A DNA stretch of 64,000 nt from Prorocentrum cordatum (lineage: Eukaryota; Sar; Dinophyceae; Prorocentrales; Prorocentraceae). The notes beneath the pieces are model-generated. The model did no database searches and was not told the origin of the DNA. It saw only the letters and a program-made list of their open reading frames with translations. The translations under genes and the position numbers were made by a program. Positions 20,886 through 31,335 of this stretch are shown one piece after another (position 1 is the first letter of the stretch; every line of letters starts with the position of its first letter). The DNA lies in assembly GCA_963575745.1 (NCBI GenBank), contig CAUYUJ010018048.1:472300-536299 (forward strand), in the 5' to 3' direction.

Positions 20886-21129
20886 TGCGCTGCGAAGGTA
20901 TCCGCACTTCGAGCGCACCGCGGCCTTTCGGCGCGAGGGCGGCGCGCAGACGACCAAGCGCTGCGCATCGCAGGGCGCGACGCGTGAAGTCAGGCGACCC
21001 AGAGCCTCTTATGAGGAAAATCCGGAGTCCTCGCGCGGCAACAAGTTGAGACGGGGTTTGGGTCGGTTCGGTGCCCGTCGCAGGGCCCGTCGCTGCCCGA
21101 CACTGGGTGTCTGTCTGTCTGTAGGCCAC

Positions 21130-21300
21130 GGGGATCGGATGGATCGATCGATCGAGGGTCGAGGGTCGAGGATCGAGGGTCGATCGAGTCTCGAGGATTG
21201 AGGGTCGATCGAGGAACGAGGATCGATCGAGCATCGATCCAGGATCGACCACCGAGGGTCGATCGATCGAGGATCGGGGATCGGGGATCGACCGATCGAG
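21130..21300 (+). repeat. GATCGAGG(G/A)TC minisatellite
   Basis: Tandem GATCGAGGGTC/GATCGAGGATC units of 10-14 bp. Each unit is nearly palindromic. Confidence 0.85.
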
Positions 21301-21487
21301 GGCCCCCCTCCTCGCGCCCCCCCTGCAGGCCCTGCCCGCGCCCCCGCCGGCGGCGCCCGCAGGCGGCCCGCCGCGCGCCGCCCGCCGCAGCCCGCGGGGC
21401 GCGCCGCTGCGCCCCGCGGCCGCGCCGCGCTCGCCGCCCGACCGCCAGGGCGGCGGCCCAGAGCGGAGGAGTCGGAGGGCGCTGATG
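21301..21487 (-). other. GC-rich exon-like island
   Basis: One of the most GC-rich blocks in the window, sharply bounded by the minisatellite and by PAL-1. Ala/Arg/Gly-rich on either strand, no domain. Confidence 0.2.
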
Positions 21488-21722
21488 CGGGCCTCCTGGA
21501 TGGGGGTCTGGGAGTGCAGGGGGTCGGAGGATCGCGCCGCATCGCCGATGCACCGGCGATGCGGCTCGCTGTGGAGCCCGAGTTTCTCTACGCCGACGTC
21601 GCCAGTGCATCGCCGACGTTGCCGGCGCATCGCCGATGCATCGCCGATGAATCGCCGATGCATCGGCGATGCGGCGCGATCCTCCGACCACATCTACTCC
21701 GACCCCATCTAGGAGGCCTCTA
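21488..21722. mobile_element. PAL-1 palindromic element
   Basis: Inner ends are a perfect inverted repeat of about 30 bp: GGTCGGAGGATCGCGCCGCA then TCGCCGATGCA (21522-21552), and its complement at 21659-21689. An outer extension also matches: GGCCTCCTGGATGGGGGTCT (21490) against GGCCTCCTAGATGGGGTCGG in reverse (21721). The centre consists of GCATCGCCGATG units. No coding frame. Confidence 0.8.
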
Positions 21723-21794
21723 CTGGAGGCTCAGAGGAGGAGAGGGTGCCCATACCGCCACTCTTCCCTCGTCTCGCCCACTGTTGGGCCTCCT

Positions 21795-21872
21795 GGGAGG
21801 CCCTCGTCGCCACTGCTGGATTCGCCTCGAAGTCCTGGTCAGAACGCGCTCCGGGAGAGGTCCGGGGAGTAG
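21795..21872 (+). repeat. famE, copy 2
   Basis: GGCCCTCGTCGCCACTGCTG, GATTCGCCTCGAAGTCCTGG, TCAGAACGCGCTCCGGGAGA. Confidence 0.7.
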
Positions 21873-22074
21873 TGGAGGAGTCGGATCGATCGAGGATCGA
21901 GGATCCAGGACCGATCGAGGGTCAGTGCAAACGGGGCCCAGAGCGGAGGCGTCGGAGCGGAGGATCGGGAGACTTGACAGGGGGTAGGGGGAGGGGTAGG
22001 CGTCTTAGAAGGAGGCTGCTTAGAAGGCGCGGGCCCTATCTAGAGCGGGCCGACCATGCGTCGAGCGCCGTCGG

Positions 22075-22255
22075 AGTTAACCATACGTCGGCTACGCGTG
22101 AGCGACGTGCACCGCTGGCGGCCCGCGTATGCCATTGGTGCGTAAGCTGCCCGCTTAAGGTTGCGCGTAAGCGCCCGCGTCTCCAACGCAGCGTGCCGCG
22201 CTGGCGGCCCGCGTAAGCTACAGCGTGTCGCGCTGGAGGCCCGCGTAAACCAGAG
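22075..22255 (+). repeat. famB, copy 4, partly doubled
   Basis: Two or three overlapping units: GTGAGCGACGTGCACCGCTG, GCGTAAGCGCCCGCGTCTCC, CGCTGGCGGCCCGCGTAAGC and CGCTGGAGGCCCGCGTAAAC. Confidence 0.75.
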
Positions 22256-22284
22256 ACGGGGGTCCGTGCAAACAGGGGTCAGCC

Positions 22285-22415
22285 AGGGCGCCGGATCTTG
22301 CAGGATCCTGCAGAGCCAGCGGCGCATTGACCCGGGTAAGCGCGCAGGATCCTGCAGGATCTGCAAGATGCAGCAGGATCTTGCAGGATTCTGCAGGGCC
22401 TGACTGACCCGGGTT
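22285..22415 (+). repeat. CAGGATCTTGCAGGAT short repeats
   Basis: Repeated GCAGGATC(C/T)TGCAG(G/A) units around GACCCGGGTAAGC and GACCCGGGTTTGC. The units are palindromic (CAGGATCCTG). 22416-22850 shows nothing else recognisable. Confidence 0.75.
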
Positions 22416-22854
22416 TGCAGTTTTCCCCAAGAGGAGTCGGAGAGCGCCAACCATATTCAGATTCGGGCGAACGGGTCGTTTGCAGGGTGGGACCCACAAG
22501 TGTGCATAATAGTTCGTACGATAGTTCGAGCTGGATCGTGCTGGGTGCGGGCAGAATGTGTTGAATTCGGCATCATCGGGCCGTGGTTGAGGCCACGCCC
22601 CATGAGCCACAGAATGAACTGTTTTTTTGGCGGCCTCATGACAAAACACCCCTTATGCTTGGAACCAACACACAACAGCTACACGTGAGGCGTTCCAGAA
22701 AGGGTTTCGCCTTGGAGGATCGAAGGAGTTGCCATCTCTTCCTCGGTGGAGGGGCGGCGGAAGAGCGGCGGAAGCCCGCGGACGGCGGGCGGAAGGCGGC
22801 GCGAGGAAAAGATGCGTCCCCAAGGGACGGCAACCCTGTGGGGTTCCGGGTTTT

Positions 22855-23090
22855 CGGAACCGGCCATGTAAGACTAACCTTTCTCGGGGGCGGCAAAGAG
22901 GGGGGTGATGACTCGGGGGGTGGAAATCATGGCGGGGGCCATGATATTTGCCCAGATTTCATGGCGCCTTTTCCAACTTCAATTCGTCCCTGGTCCCCCC
23001 CCCCTTTGGGCCACGCACATGCCGCGGGCCATGATCTGCGCCCCCCCTCTTGGACGCCCCCCCTCTTGGCCGCCCCCGACTTTCGCCCGA
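22855..23090 (+). repeat. famD, copy 2
   Basis: GGGGGGTGATGACTCGGGGG, ATCATGGCGGGGGCCATGAT, CCCAGATTTCATGGCGCC, CGTCCCTGGTCCCCCCCC, GCCACGCACATGCCGCGGG. Confidence 0.8.
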
Positions 23091-23299
23091 ATAACCTTTG
23101 ATGCGGGCGCGCTGGCGCCCTCAGATGGCTGGATGCGCCTCGATGGAAGCGGCTTCCGCGCTCGGTTGTGGCCTCCCGCGCCACCGAAGGCCGCGCACCG
23201 AAGGTCCCTCCGTTCAATTCCAGGGCGGCGCCCTGGAGCGTGGAGGAGTCGGAGGGCGTCACGAGGATGAAAAGGTGCTGATAGTTGTGCTCGTCCTGG

Positions 23300-23375
23300 A
23301 AAGCCCTCGTCACCACGATTGGATTCGCCTCGGAAGGTCAGAAACCGCCCGCGGAGATGCCCAGCGAGTAGTGGC
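23300..23375 (+). repeat. famE, copy 3
   Basis: GCCCTCGTCACCACGATTGG, ATTCGCCTCGGAAGGTCAGA, with the TCCTG before GGTCAGAA missing. Confidence 0.6.
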
Positions 23376-23519
23376 ATCGGCACCATTTCTGTACCCCTAT
23401 CTTCACCTACACCCGTCCTGGTCAGGCCCATGGTCGGCCCAGGGTCCGTGCATGCCCCCTCCTCCCAGCTCGGCGAGGAGGAAGTCACGCACGCTCTGGC
23501 CATGATTGGTGCGCAGGTG

Positions 23520-23690
23520 TGTATAGTGAACGCCCTCCGAGAGGAAGTTCGAGAAGCTCCGGGGGCCGGGCGGCGGGTCGCCGCTGCAGCTGGACCTGTC
23601 GCCGCAGCAGCCGTTGCGGCTGGTCGAGGCGCCGTTGGCCCCCGCGGACGAGACCGCGCCATCCCGGGGCCGCGAGGATCGAGCTTTGGT
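23520..23690 (+). CDS. Possible exon of unknown gene
   Basis: A GC-rich island in which one plus frame reads RKFEKLRGPGGG, LQLDLSPQQPLRLVEAPLAP and ADETAPSRGRED, more protein-like than the other frames. AG dinucleotides near 23517 and 23529 could be acceptors. On the 3' side the sequence passes into a repeat also present inverted at 28090-28215. No domain, start or stop is seen; if real it is one exon of a gene cut by repeats. Confidence 0.3.
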
Positions 23691-23790
23691 TGGGCGCTTT
23701 CCGGAAGCTTCCGGAGATGTCTGGCGGTTTCCGAGCGCCGCGAGGATATGGGGGGGTGTTTGGCCCTGAAGGGCGTACATAGTACAGTCG
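23690..23790 (+). repeat. CTTTCCGGAAGCTTCCGGAG repeat
   Basis: TTTCCGGAAGCTTCCGGAGA, TGTCTGGCGGTTTCCGAGCG, CCGCGAGGA; the inverted copy is at 28090-28215. The CCGGAAGCTTCCGG core is a perfect 14-bp palindrome. Confidence 0.75.
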
Positions 23791-23814
23791 GACCGAGATG
23801 TAGGATCGAGGTCG

Positions 23815-26800
23815 GAACCCTTCTGTGGAGGATTGCAGTAGGAATCCTTCTGCGGTGGGGTTCAACGAGAGTCCTTATGTGGAGGATTTCAATGGTGTCG
23901 GTCAGCCTCTCGCCGCTGCCATTTTTTTTTTGTTGCCCCGCCCCCTCCCCCCTGGGCGGCGCAATCGCATATGGCCCCCCTTCGTGGATTTCAATACATA
24001 TTCGTCTGCGGAGGGTTTCAGCGAGACTCCTTCCGTGGAGGATTTCAATAGGAATCCTTCTGAGAGAGGAGTTCAATGAGAATCTGATTGTGAAGGATTT
24101 CAGCAGGAATCTTTATGTGGAGGGAGGTGTTCAATAGGAATCCTAATGTGCAGGATTTCAATAAGAGGCCTTTTTTGGAAGGAATCAAGAGGAAAGGAAT
24201 GTTAACGCAATTCCAAGGCAATGCTTGCGCAATGGCAGCGCTTTGCAGCGAAATGCCAACGCAATGCCAAGGGCACAATGCCATGCCAATTCTGTGCCAA
24301 GCCCGCGCCAACTCAATGCCAACGCAATGCCTCTGCAAAGCCAGCCCGTGGCTAATGCAATGCCAATTCCGTTTCGAAGCCGATTCAGGATGATCTCAGT
24401 AGGAACCGTTTTGTGGGTTTTTCAATAGGAATCCATTTGTGGGGGGCTTCTCTTGGGAATCCTTCCTGTGGAGGCTTCCAATGTGAATCCTTATTTCGAG
24501 GGTTTCAATCATACTTTGCAATCGGAATTTCGAATTACAGCCAGCGATATGCCAGCGCTTTGCCGGCGCAAGGCCATTACAATGCCGAAGAACATTGCTA
24601 TGCAAGTTCTACGCCACGCCCGTGCCAATGCATTGCCAGCGCAATGCCAGTGCTATGCCAGCACGTGGCCAGTGCAATATCACTTCCCAGTGAATGCGGA
24701 TGCAATGCGAAAGCGCGAAACCAGTTCACTTCAAGTTTCAATCGAAATCCTTGTGTGGATGGTTGAACTAGGAACCCTGCTAGGGATTTCAGTAGGAGTC
24801 CTTCAATGGAGGCATTCAATAAGAATCCTTTCATGAAGGGCTTTAAGGGGCACGCAATGCCGGTCGAATTGCAAGGCAATGGTCGTGCTATGCCAACATT
24901 TTGCCAGCGCAAGGCCAATGCAATGCCAGGGGGCACCCGTGAACTTTTGTTCCCTATTACAGTTGAAGTCCTCATGTGGATGATTGAACAGTCAACCCTG
25001 CTATCCAGGATTTCATTCGGAACCCATCTGTGGAAGTCAATTGGAATGCTTGTATGAGGGGCCCCAAAGGGATTGCTTGCCAACGCAGTTTCACGACAGT
25101 GCTCGTGCTATGCCAGCGCTTTGCCAGCGCAAGTTTAATGCAATGCCAATGGGCGCCAGCAGACATTTTTTCCCAATGTTGAAATAGAAATCCTTCTAGG
25201 GATGATTGAACTATACATCCAGCTACGGAGGATTTCATTAGGAGTCTTGCTGTGGATGACCTCCCAAGGAATCCTTATACTGGGCCCCAAGACGAATGCA
25301 GGCCAACGCGCTCCCAAGGTCATGCTTGTTCTATGCGAGCGCTTCGCCAGCGTCCGGCGAATGCAATGCCAAGCGGCACAAATGAACCCTTTTCCTTTTT
25401 ATATTACAATAGAACTCCTTCTGTGGATGATTGAATTACACGTCCAGCTATGGAGGATTTCAGTAGGCTCCCAGCCGTGGAGGAATTGAATCGGAATCCT
25501 TGTTTGCAAGGCCGAAGCAATGCCAAGGGGCACCAGTGGTCTTTCGCCCATAGTTCTACAGAAATCTTTCCGTGCACGATTGAACTAGGAATGCTGCTAG
25601 GGAGGATTCCAGTAGGAGTCTGTGGAGGAATTCAGCTGGGATCTTTTTATGAAGCGTTCCAAAGGGAATGCAATGTCAACTCAATTGCAAGGCGATGCTT
25701 GCGCTACGCCGGCGCCTCGCCAACGCAACTCCAAGGCAATGCTTGTTCTATGCCAGCGCTTCGCCCAATGCAATGCCAAGGGGCACCAGTGAGTCCTTTT
25801 GTGGAGGATTTCAGTGGGGATCTTTCTACGAAGGGTTTCACAGGGAATGTAATGCCAATTCCATTGCAAGGCAATGCTTGTGCTACGTCAGCGCTTAGCC
25901 AGCGCAAGGCCGATGCGATGCCAAGGGGCACCAATGAACCCTTTTCTTTATATTACAATCGAGATTCTGGTGTGGATGACTGAACTTACATCCAGCTATG
26001 TAGGATCTCAGTAGGCGCCCATCTGTGGAGGAATTCAACAGGAATCCTTGTATGAGGGGCTGCATGAGGAATGCTTGCCAACGCAATTCCAAGGCAATGC
26101 CTCTGCTATGCCAGCGCTTGCCGGCGCAAGGCCAAATCAATGCCACGGGGCACCAGAGAGTTTTTGTTTCACAGCTCACTAGAAATCCTTCTGTGCACGA
26201 TTGAATTAGGAATCCTGCTAGGGAGGATTTCAGTAGGAGTTTCTCTGTGGAGGAATTCAGCTGGGATTTTCTATGAAGGGTTCCACAGGGAATGCAATGC
26301 CAATTCAATTGCAAATGAATGCTTGTGCTACGCCAGCGCTTAGCCAGCGCAAGGCCGATGCAATGCCAAGGCACTGCTGAACCTTGTTCTCTCTGTGGAT
26401 GGTTGAACTATACATCCATCTATGTAGGATCTCAGTGGGCGCCCATCTATGGAGGAATTCAACAGGAATCCTTTGTATGAGGGGCTGCATGAGGAATGCT
26501 TGCCAACGCAATTCCAAGGCAATGCCTGTCCTATGCCAGCGCTTCGCCAGCGCAAGGCCAACGCAATGCCAAGGGGCGCCGCTGCTATGCCACTTCTACG
26601 CAAGTCCGTGCCAACGCATCGCTAGCGCGATGCCAATGCAATGTCAGCACGTGGTCAGTGCATGCCAATCCCGATTCAATGCGATTCAATGCGAACGCAA
26701 TGACTCCTGTATTCTCCTACTTCAAAGGGGATCCTTCTGTTTATGCTTGAGAAGGGAATCCTTTTGTGGAGGATTTCGTTAGGAATCGTTTTCGTGCGTG

Positions 26801-27030
26801 GCGGGAACGGGGCTGAACATAGTAATCTTTCTTGTCCCGGATTTAACGTGAGTTCTTCTTGCGGGGGGGATCACCAGGAATCCTTCTTATGGCGGTTTTT
26901 AATAGAAATCCTTCAGTGGAGGGTGCCGCCACCGCAATGCAATCGTAAGGCTAGCGCAAGGCTAGCGCGCTGCCAACGCAATGCCACCGCAATGCCACGG
27001 CGACGCCAGTCCAATGCCATACCATGCAAG
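23815..27030 (+). repeat. 3.2-kb degenerate satellite, about 215-bp unit
   Basis: About 12-15 diverged units. A unit runs: TTGAACTA(G/T)(A/G)..ATCC(T/A)GCTA, GGAGGATTTCAGTAGGAGTC, GTGGAGGAATTCAACAGGAA, TCCTT, GAATGC, CAATTCCAAGGCAATGCTTG, TGCTATGCCAGCGCTT, CGCCAGCGCAAGGCC, AATGCCAAGGGGCACCAGTG. Clear unit starts are near 24766, 25200, 25430, 25586, 25980, 26200 and 26400, with two alternating sub-types. AT-richer than all flanks. Short open frames reading YASASP-like peptides come from the repeat. Confidence 0.85.
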
Positions 27031-27725
27031 TGCAATGTCAATGGTGGTCCTCTGGTCAGAGCGCGCATATTGCGCCGACACCAGAGGTGCGCAAACGATG
27101 CGCCGCCGCCCATTTCCTTTCCAAATGTGCGCGGCGTCGAGGCGATATTGCAATGTTTGAAAAATGCGCGTGACGCCGAGGCGAGAGTGTGATTTTTGAG
27201 AAATGGGGAGCATCAAACCGCAACTTGAAAGTCCCCCGCCCTCCTTATCGCGCGTCTTTTTTGTGCGGCTGATCGCTTGCAGCCTCCAGCTCCCACTCCT
27301 CCTTCATCCTGGCTGCCTTGTCCACATTCGACCTTGGGAGGCCCGCGCTGGATGTCTTGGGTTGGCGCCCGGCCCTCCCTGCCACAGCCATCCCCTGCGC
27401 GCGCGGAGAGCGTTGTGCGTCGCCCGAAGCACCGCGCCACGCGTGTGGAGGCCCGCCCGAGAAGCCCGCGCGGACCTTCGGTCCGCAAGGGTGCGTTGAC
27501 GTCCGCGTGCGCCGTGTATCGCTGGCACCTCCCGAGGCGTCGTGCGTCCTCGACCCAGGAGTGGTACCGTGCACAGTTTGTGTGCCCCTTAAGCCGAACA
27601 ACTGTGCACCATTTTGCGTTGGGAACGGGGCCGGCGGGGAGTCCAGACATGGGTCGGTGCACGGGCGCTGTTCTTGGATGTCTGTGCTGTTCCCAGACCC
27701 CCGACGCCGTGATTTCTTCATAACG
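27030..27725. other. Unassigned stretch with open frames on both strands
   Basis: A minus frame at 27245-27823 ends in the helix-like NVDKAARMKEEWELEAASDQ and a plus frame overlaps it. Neither has a known domain. 27460-27490 contains a GCGGACC..GGTCCGC palindrome. It could contain an exon but nothing decides the strand. Confidence 0.25.
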
Positions 27726-27870
27726 AGGGCCCTTAGAGTTCTCGACCTGCTCCCCAGAATCCGTTTTTCATCCCGAGTTGTTGTTTGACGGTCCTGGGGG
27801 CCGAAAGTAACACAACAAAACAAAACGTCTGCCTCACATTCTTCACGACGCGAGGAGGTCTGGGCCCAGG
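27725..27870 (-). repeat. famA, copy 7
   Basis: CTCCCCAGAATCCGTTTTTC, ATCCCGAGTTGTTGTTTGAC, GGTCCTGGGGGCC; then CTTCACGACGCGAGGAGGTC. Confidence 0.7.
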
Positions 27871-27899
27871 GGTCAAGAGCTTACCTCCAGACCAATCCT

Positions 27900-27965
27900 G
27901 GCCCGCGTTTTGGTTCGAATTCCGAGGCGGATCCAGCCGTGGCGACGAGAAGCCTCCCAGAGGCC
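27900..27965 (-). repeat. famE, inverted copy
   Basis: Reverse complement reads GGCTTCTCGTCGCCACGGCT, GGATCCGCCTCGGAATTCGA. Confidence 0.65.
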
Positions 27966-28257
27966 CCGGGAGTGGGAAAATCGCCCAACATCCTGTACCC
28001 TCGAAGTTCGAACCCCGAGGAGGTCTGCGTTGCTCGGTCCTCTCACGGAGGCCGCGGCCAGTTCGGGAGCACCGCCTTGGGCGTGCCCTGGGCCCAGGGT
28101 CGGTGTACGTGTGCGCCCTGCAGGGCTGGGCCCCCCATGTGTGTCCTCGCGGCGCTTGGAAGCCGTCAGACACCTCCGGAAGCTTCCGGAAACCGTCGAC
28201 ACCCACCGAATACAGGGCTGTTTCTTCACGGCGCGAGGGGGTCTGCGTTCCCATACA

Positions 28258-28350
28258 TCCGACGATCTGATTGCTTCAATGCGCGGCCCCAGAGGCCCCT
28301 CTTCCCTGGGGCCAGCTTTTCGCCCCAGAGCCGTTTCGGAGGGTCCCTGA
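28258..28350 (-). repeat. famA-related, copy 11
   Basis: TCAATGCGCGGCCCCAGAGG, CCCCTCTTCCCTGGGGCCAG, GAGCCGTTTCGGAGGGTCCC. 28360-28690 beyond it shows no gene. Confidence 0.55.
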
Positions 28351-28694
28351 ACCCCCCCGACGGGCCCAGGGGCCAACCTCGAGGGAAACCGCCAGGCATC
28401 CCAAAGATCATACCGTCCGAGATCTGGCCGGCGGCGACGATGAGGGCGAACAGCCCAGGGGCGGGCATTACACGTACTTGCCCGGGAGCCTCGTCGAAGG
28501 CATGGACCGTCGGCGCCCCTGGATATTCCGAATTTCATAATGAAGAGTGGGGGTTGCAAACCTCCCAGACGAGCCATTTCAGACCCCCCCCAGACCAGCC
28601 ATGAAAGGCGGGCCTTGAGCCCAGAACTCCTGGAACCATCCACGATGTTTCAGATCAGAACCCCCTCGCAAAGCAGACCCCCCCCTCTGTCATA

Positions 28695-28973
28695 GTGCGT
28701 GTGTTCCTCTCCCTTGGACTCTTCGCCCCCCTCGTCGCCCCCGAGCTGACTGCTCCTCTCGAGGAGACCTTCTTCCGCGGCTGGCCGGGGAGCACCGCCC
28801 TGGACTCCCCGCCGTGGCAGACGGTCTCGGCCCTGCGCGAGGGGGGCGGGCTGTGGCGCGGGGCGTCCGCCGCGGGCTCGGCTCGGGACGCCTCGCCCCT
28901 GGGGGCGCTGCTGGCCATCGAGGACGCCGCGCCCAGGCGCGCGGCGCTTGCCCGCGGGGGAAAGAGGTCGTGA
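28695..28973 (+). CDS. Hypothetical ORF or exon, hydrophobic N terminus
   Basis: A 92-codon plus frame from GTG/ATG-type starts to a TGA at 28971-28973. It opens with RVFLSLGLFAPLVAPELTAP, which would pass as a signal peptide or a buried helix, then EETFFRGWPGSTALDSPPWQ and an Ala/Gly/Arg-rich end. Composition is exon-like and sharply bounded, and a famE copy follows at once. No domain recognised. It may be an internal exon whose stop is an artefact of reading into an intron. Confidence 0.35.
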   Translation: MRVFLSLGLFAPLVAPELTAPLEETFFRGWPGSTALDSPPWQTVSALREGGGLWRGASAAGSARDASPLGALLAIEDAAPRRAALARGGKRS

Positions 28974-29007
28974 TGGTGCAGAGGTACCGATGGCGCTGCT
29001 CGCCCTG

Positions 29008-29080
29008 GAGAGCCCTCGTCGCGACGGCTGGGTTCTCCTCGAAGTTCTGGTCAGAAGGCACCCGGGGAGAGTCGGGCCGG
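29008..29080 (+). repeat. famE, copy 4
   Basis: AGCCCTCGTCGCGACGGCTG, GGTTCTCCTCGAAGTTCTGG, TCAGAAGGCACCCGGGGAGA. Confidence 0.7.
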
Positions 29081-29268
29081 GCGAAAGGGGGGGATTGGGA
29101 AAGGGGGGGTTACGAAATCTGCTGCATGCAGCTGGTTTCGGCCCCACCGAGGGGCCCATTCCTCGATACATAGCCGCCTCCGGCGCCGGGAGGCGCCGGG
29201 AAAATCAGCTACGTGAGCTGATTCTCAAACCCCCCCTTTGCTATCCCCCCCTTTCGCCCGTCCCGAGA
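29072..29268. mobile_element. PAL-2 element with G-rich inverted ends
   Basis: Left GGGCGAAAGGGGGGGATTGG then GAAAGGGGGGGTTACGAAAT; right, in reverse, GGGCGAAAGGGGGGGATAGC then AAAGGGGGGGTTTGAGAATC. Similarity extends inward to AGCTG, giving termini of about 55 bp and a loop of about 90 bp with CGGCGCCGGGAGGCGCCG. Confidence 0.8.
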
Positions 29269-29394
29269 GGGGTCCAGGGAGTAGCGGTATCTGCCATATC
29301 TGTTGCGGGCGAATGATTGCGCTGTCATTGTCGGAGGAGGAGCAGGTATTGATACCGCTACCGCTTCCTCGTTCCGCCGGTTTGGGCTCCCTGG

Positions 29395-29470
29395 GGGGCC
29401 CTCGGCGCCACGGCTGGATGCGCCCCGAAATCCTGGTCAGAACGCACCCCGAGACAGCTCCAGGAGCACT
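29395..29470 (+). repeat. famE, copy 5
   Basis: GGCCCTCGGCGCCACGGCTG, GATGCGCCCCGAAATCCTGG, TCAGAACGCACCCCGAGACA. Next to it, 29521-29600, are three GGGGGATTGGCTCGAGG units. Confidence 0.7.
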
Positions 29471-30042
29471 CGGGGTGAGAAGCGGGTCCTGGCAGAGGGC
29501 CCCAGGCAGTCACGACGTCGGGGGGGGGATTGGCTCGAGGGGGGCAAATTCTCTGGGGGATGGGCTCGAGGGGGGATTGGCTCGAGGGGTTTCGAGGCTC
29601 GAGGTTTGCTGACGTTTTCGTCGGTTCTCTGCGTTTTTTCCGTCTCGGGATGCCTTTAGTGGCGGCACCTGGTCGAGAGCGTCCCGGGGGTGCCCGGATC
29701 GTTCCGAACGGCCGCATGCGACCCGAGTAATTCTACCGAGAGCCACGTGGGCTCGGCAACCACAGGAGCAGGAAGTCATGTTGATGATGACACGTTCGAG
29801 TATTCACAGGGTGTCCAAGCTTTTTAGGATGACTGCAACTCCTCAAGATTTTACAGATTTCCCAGATGTCGAAGGTTTCCCAGATTCCCAGCCTACTTCC
29901 ACGATGCTGACACTTCTTTGCGCGGATTCCAGACACCAGGGTCGCTAGATCTTCCTGACTACTCAGGACGCATCCTGAGGCAATCGCATCATGACATCAT
30001 TCTCGTCTTATGTGAAGACGAAACAACTCCACAAATACTACC

Positions 30043-30180
30043 TTTCGGGACTCACGCGGAATTTCTGGTCCGCGCTGGGGCCCCCCTGGGAGCGGCGCCT
30101 GCGGCGCCGCCCCTGGCGCGCCCCGCGCGTCGGGGGAGGGGGCACAGCGCCGATCCAAGGAACCCGCGCGGACCTGCGAC
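30043..30180. mobile_element. MITE-1 foldback element, copy 3
   Basis: Left TTCGGGACTCACGCGGAATT then TCTGGTCCGCGCTGGGG; right in reverse GTCGCAGGTCCGCGCGGGTT then CCTTGGATCGGCGCTG. The centre carries GGCGCCTGCGGCGCC. Confidence 0.8.
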
Positions 30181-30397
30181 ACGTTTGCTGCTCTTCTCCT
30201 GGCTGCGTTGCCTCCTCGCGGGGGGCCCTGCCTGCCCTGAGAGTGGCGGTCTTTTGTGTATCTGGCGTTGGTCCGACGCGGATCCGACGTGCATCAGACG
30301 CGCGCCTTCGACGCGATCGATTCGACGCGGATGGCGGCGCGGTGGGACAGACAAGGTCCGGCGAAGAGGCAGCATAGGACGACATACGAGAACGGGG

Positions 30398-30490
30398 TCC
30401 TCCGCGCGGACACTCTCGTCGCGTGGGCTGCCCGCGCAATGTCGCGTGAAAGCGGCGCCTTCGCTTTCACGCAGAGTTCTGCGCTGGCGG
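30398..30490 (+). repeat. famB, partial copy
   Basis: GTCCTCCGCGCGGACACTCT, CGTCGCGTGGGCTGCCCGCG, CGTGAAAGCGGCGCC, GCGCTGGCGGCCTG. A hairpin TCCGCGCGGA sits at its start. Confidence 0.5.
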
Positions 30491-30751
30491 CCTGTCGATA
30501 TCGATGATCCTCAGGATGTGTGTCCGCCCAGCGTTACCCCGCTCAGTCCCACTAGCAGCGCGCAGCCTGTAGCGGCACTCAATGGCACTCGAGCGTGTTT
30601 CTTCATTGCTTCGGGCATAACGGGCGTTATGGCCCCCGGCCCCCCCCCCTTATAACGTACCCCCCCCCAGTGCGCCCCGGGCACTTCCGCCGTCTGCATC
30701 GGGATCCGCATGATTAGGCGTCCGCATAGGAATCTGCACAGGGGTCTGATC

Positions 30752-30868
30752 CGCAGACGTCGTCGCCGTCGCCGTCGCCGTCGTCGTCGTCGTCGTCGTC
30801 GACGTTGTCGTCGTCGCTCTCGTCGTCGACGTCGTCGTCGTTGTCGTGGTCGTCGTCGCTGTGGCTCG
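30752..30868 (+). repeat. (CGT)n array
   Basis: CGTCGTCGCCGT-type units of about 115 bp inside the left arm; not matched in the right arm, so it was gained or lost after the arms formed. Confidence 0.9.
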
Positions 30869-31044
30869 TCGTTCGTCGCCCGTCGCTTGTCGCTCATCGT
30901 CCTCGTGCGCGCGGACGCGGCTGGAGCCTATTCTTTATCCCGGGTCGATGACGGCCGTCATTTGGGGGGGGCGATGACGTCACGTTTCGCGCCGTCGGCG
31001 TCAGGGGATGCTGAGGAATGACCGAGGACGGGTAGCAACAGCAT

Positions 31045-31335
31045 GTATGTGGCGATGTGCACCACAGCGCCTGTGTACACCACAGTGCCTGCCTGCACCA
31101 GAACTCCTGTGTACGCCACGCCGCATGTACACCACAGCAACCACGTGCAACACAGCGCCAGTGTTTGCCACAGTGCTTGCGGGCACCACAACGCTTGTGT
31201 ACACCACAGCGCCTGCGTACACCACATCACCCGTGTGCAACACAGCACCAGTGTACACCACAATGGCTGCGTGCACTACAGTGCTTGTGTACACCACGGC
31301 GCGTGTGTGCACCACAGCAACCGTGTGCAACAGAG
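31045..31335 (+). repeat. CACCACAGCG minisatellite, left arm
   Basis: About ten units of 27-31 bp built on GTGTACACCACAGC(G/A)CC and GTGCAACACAGC. The inverted counterpart is at 32215-32458. Confidence 0.85.
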
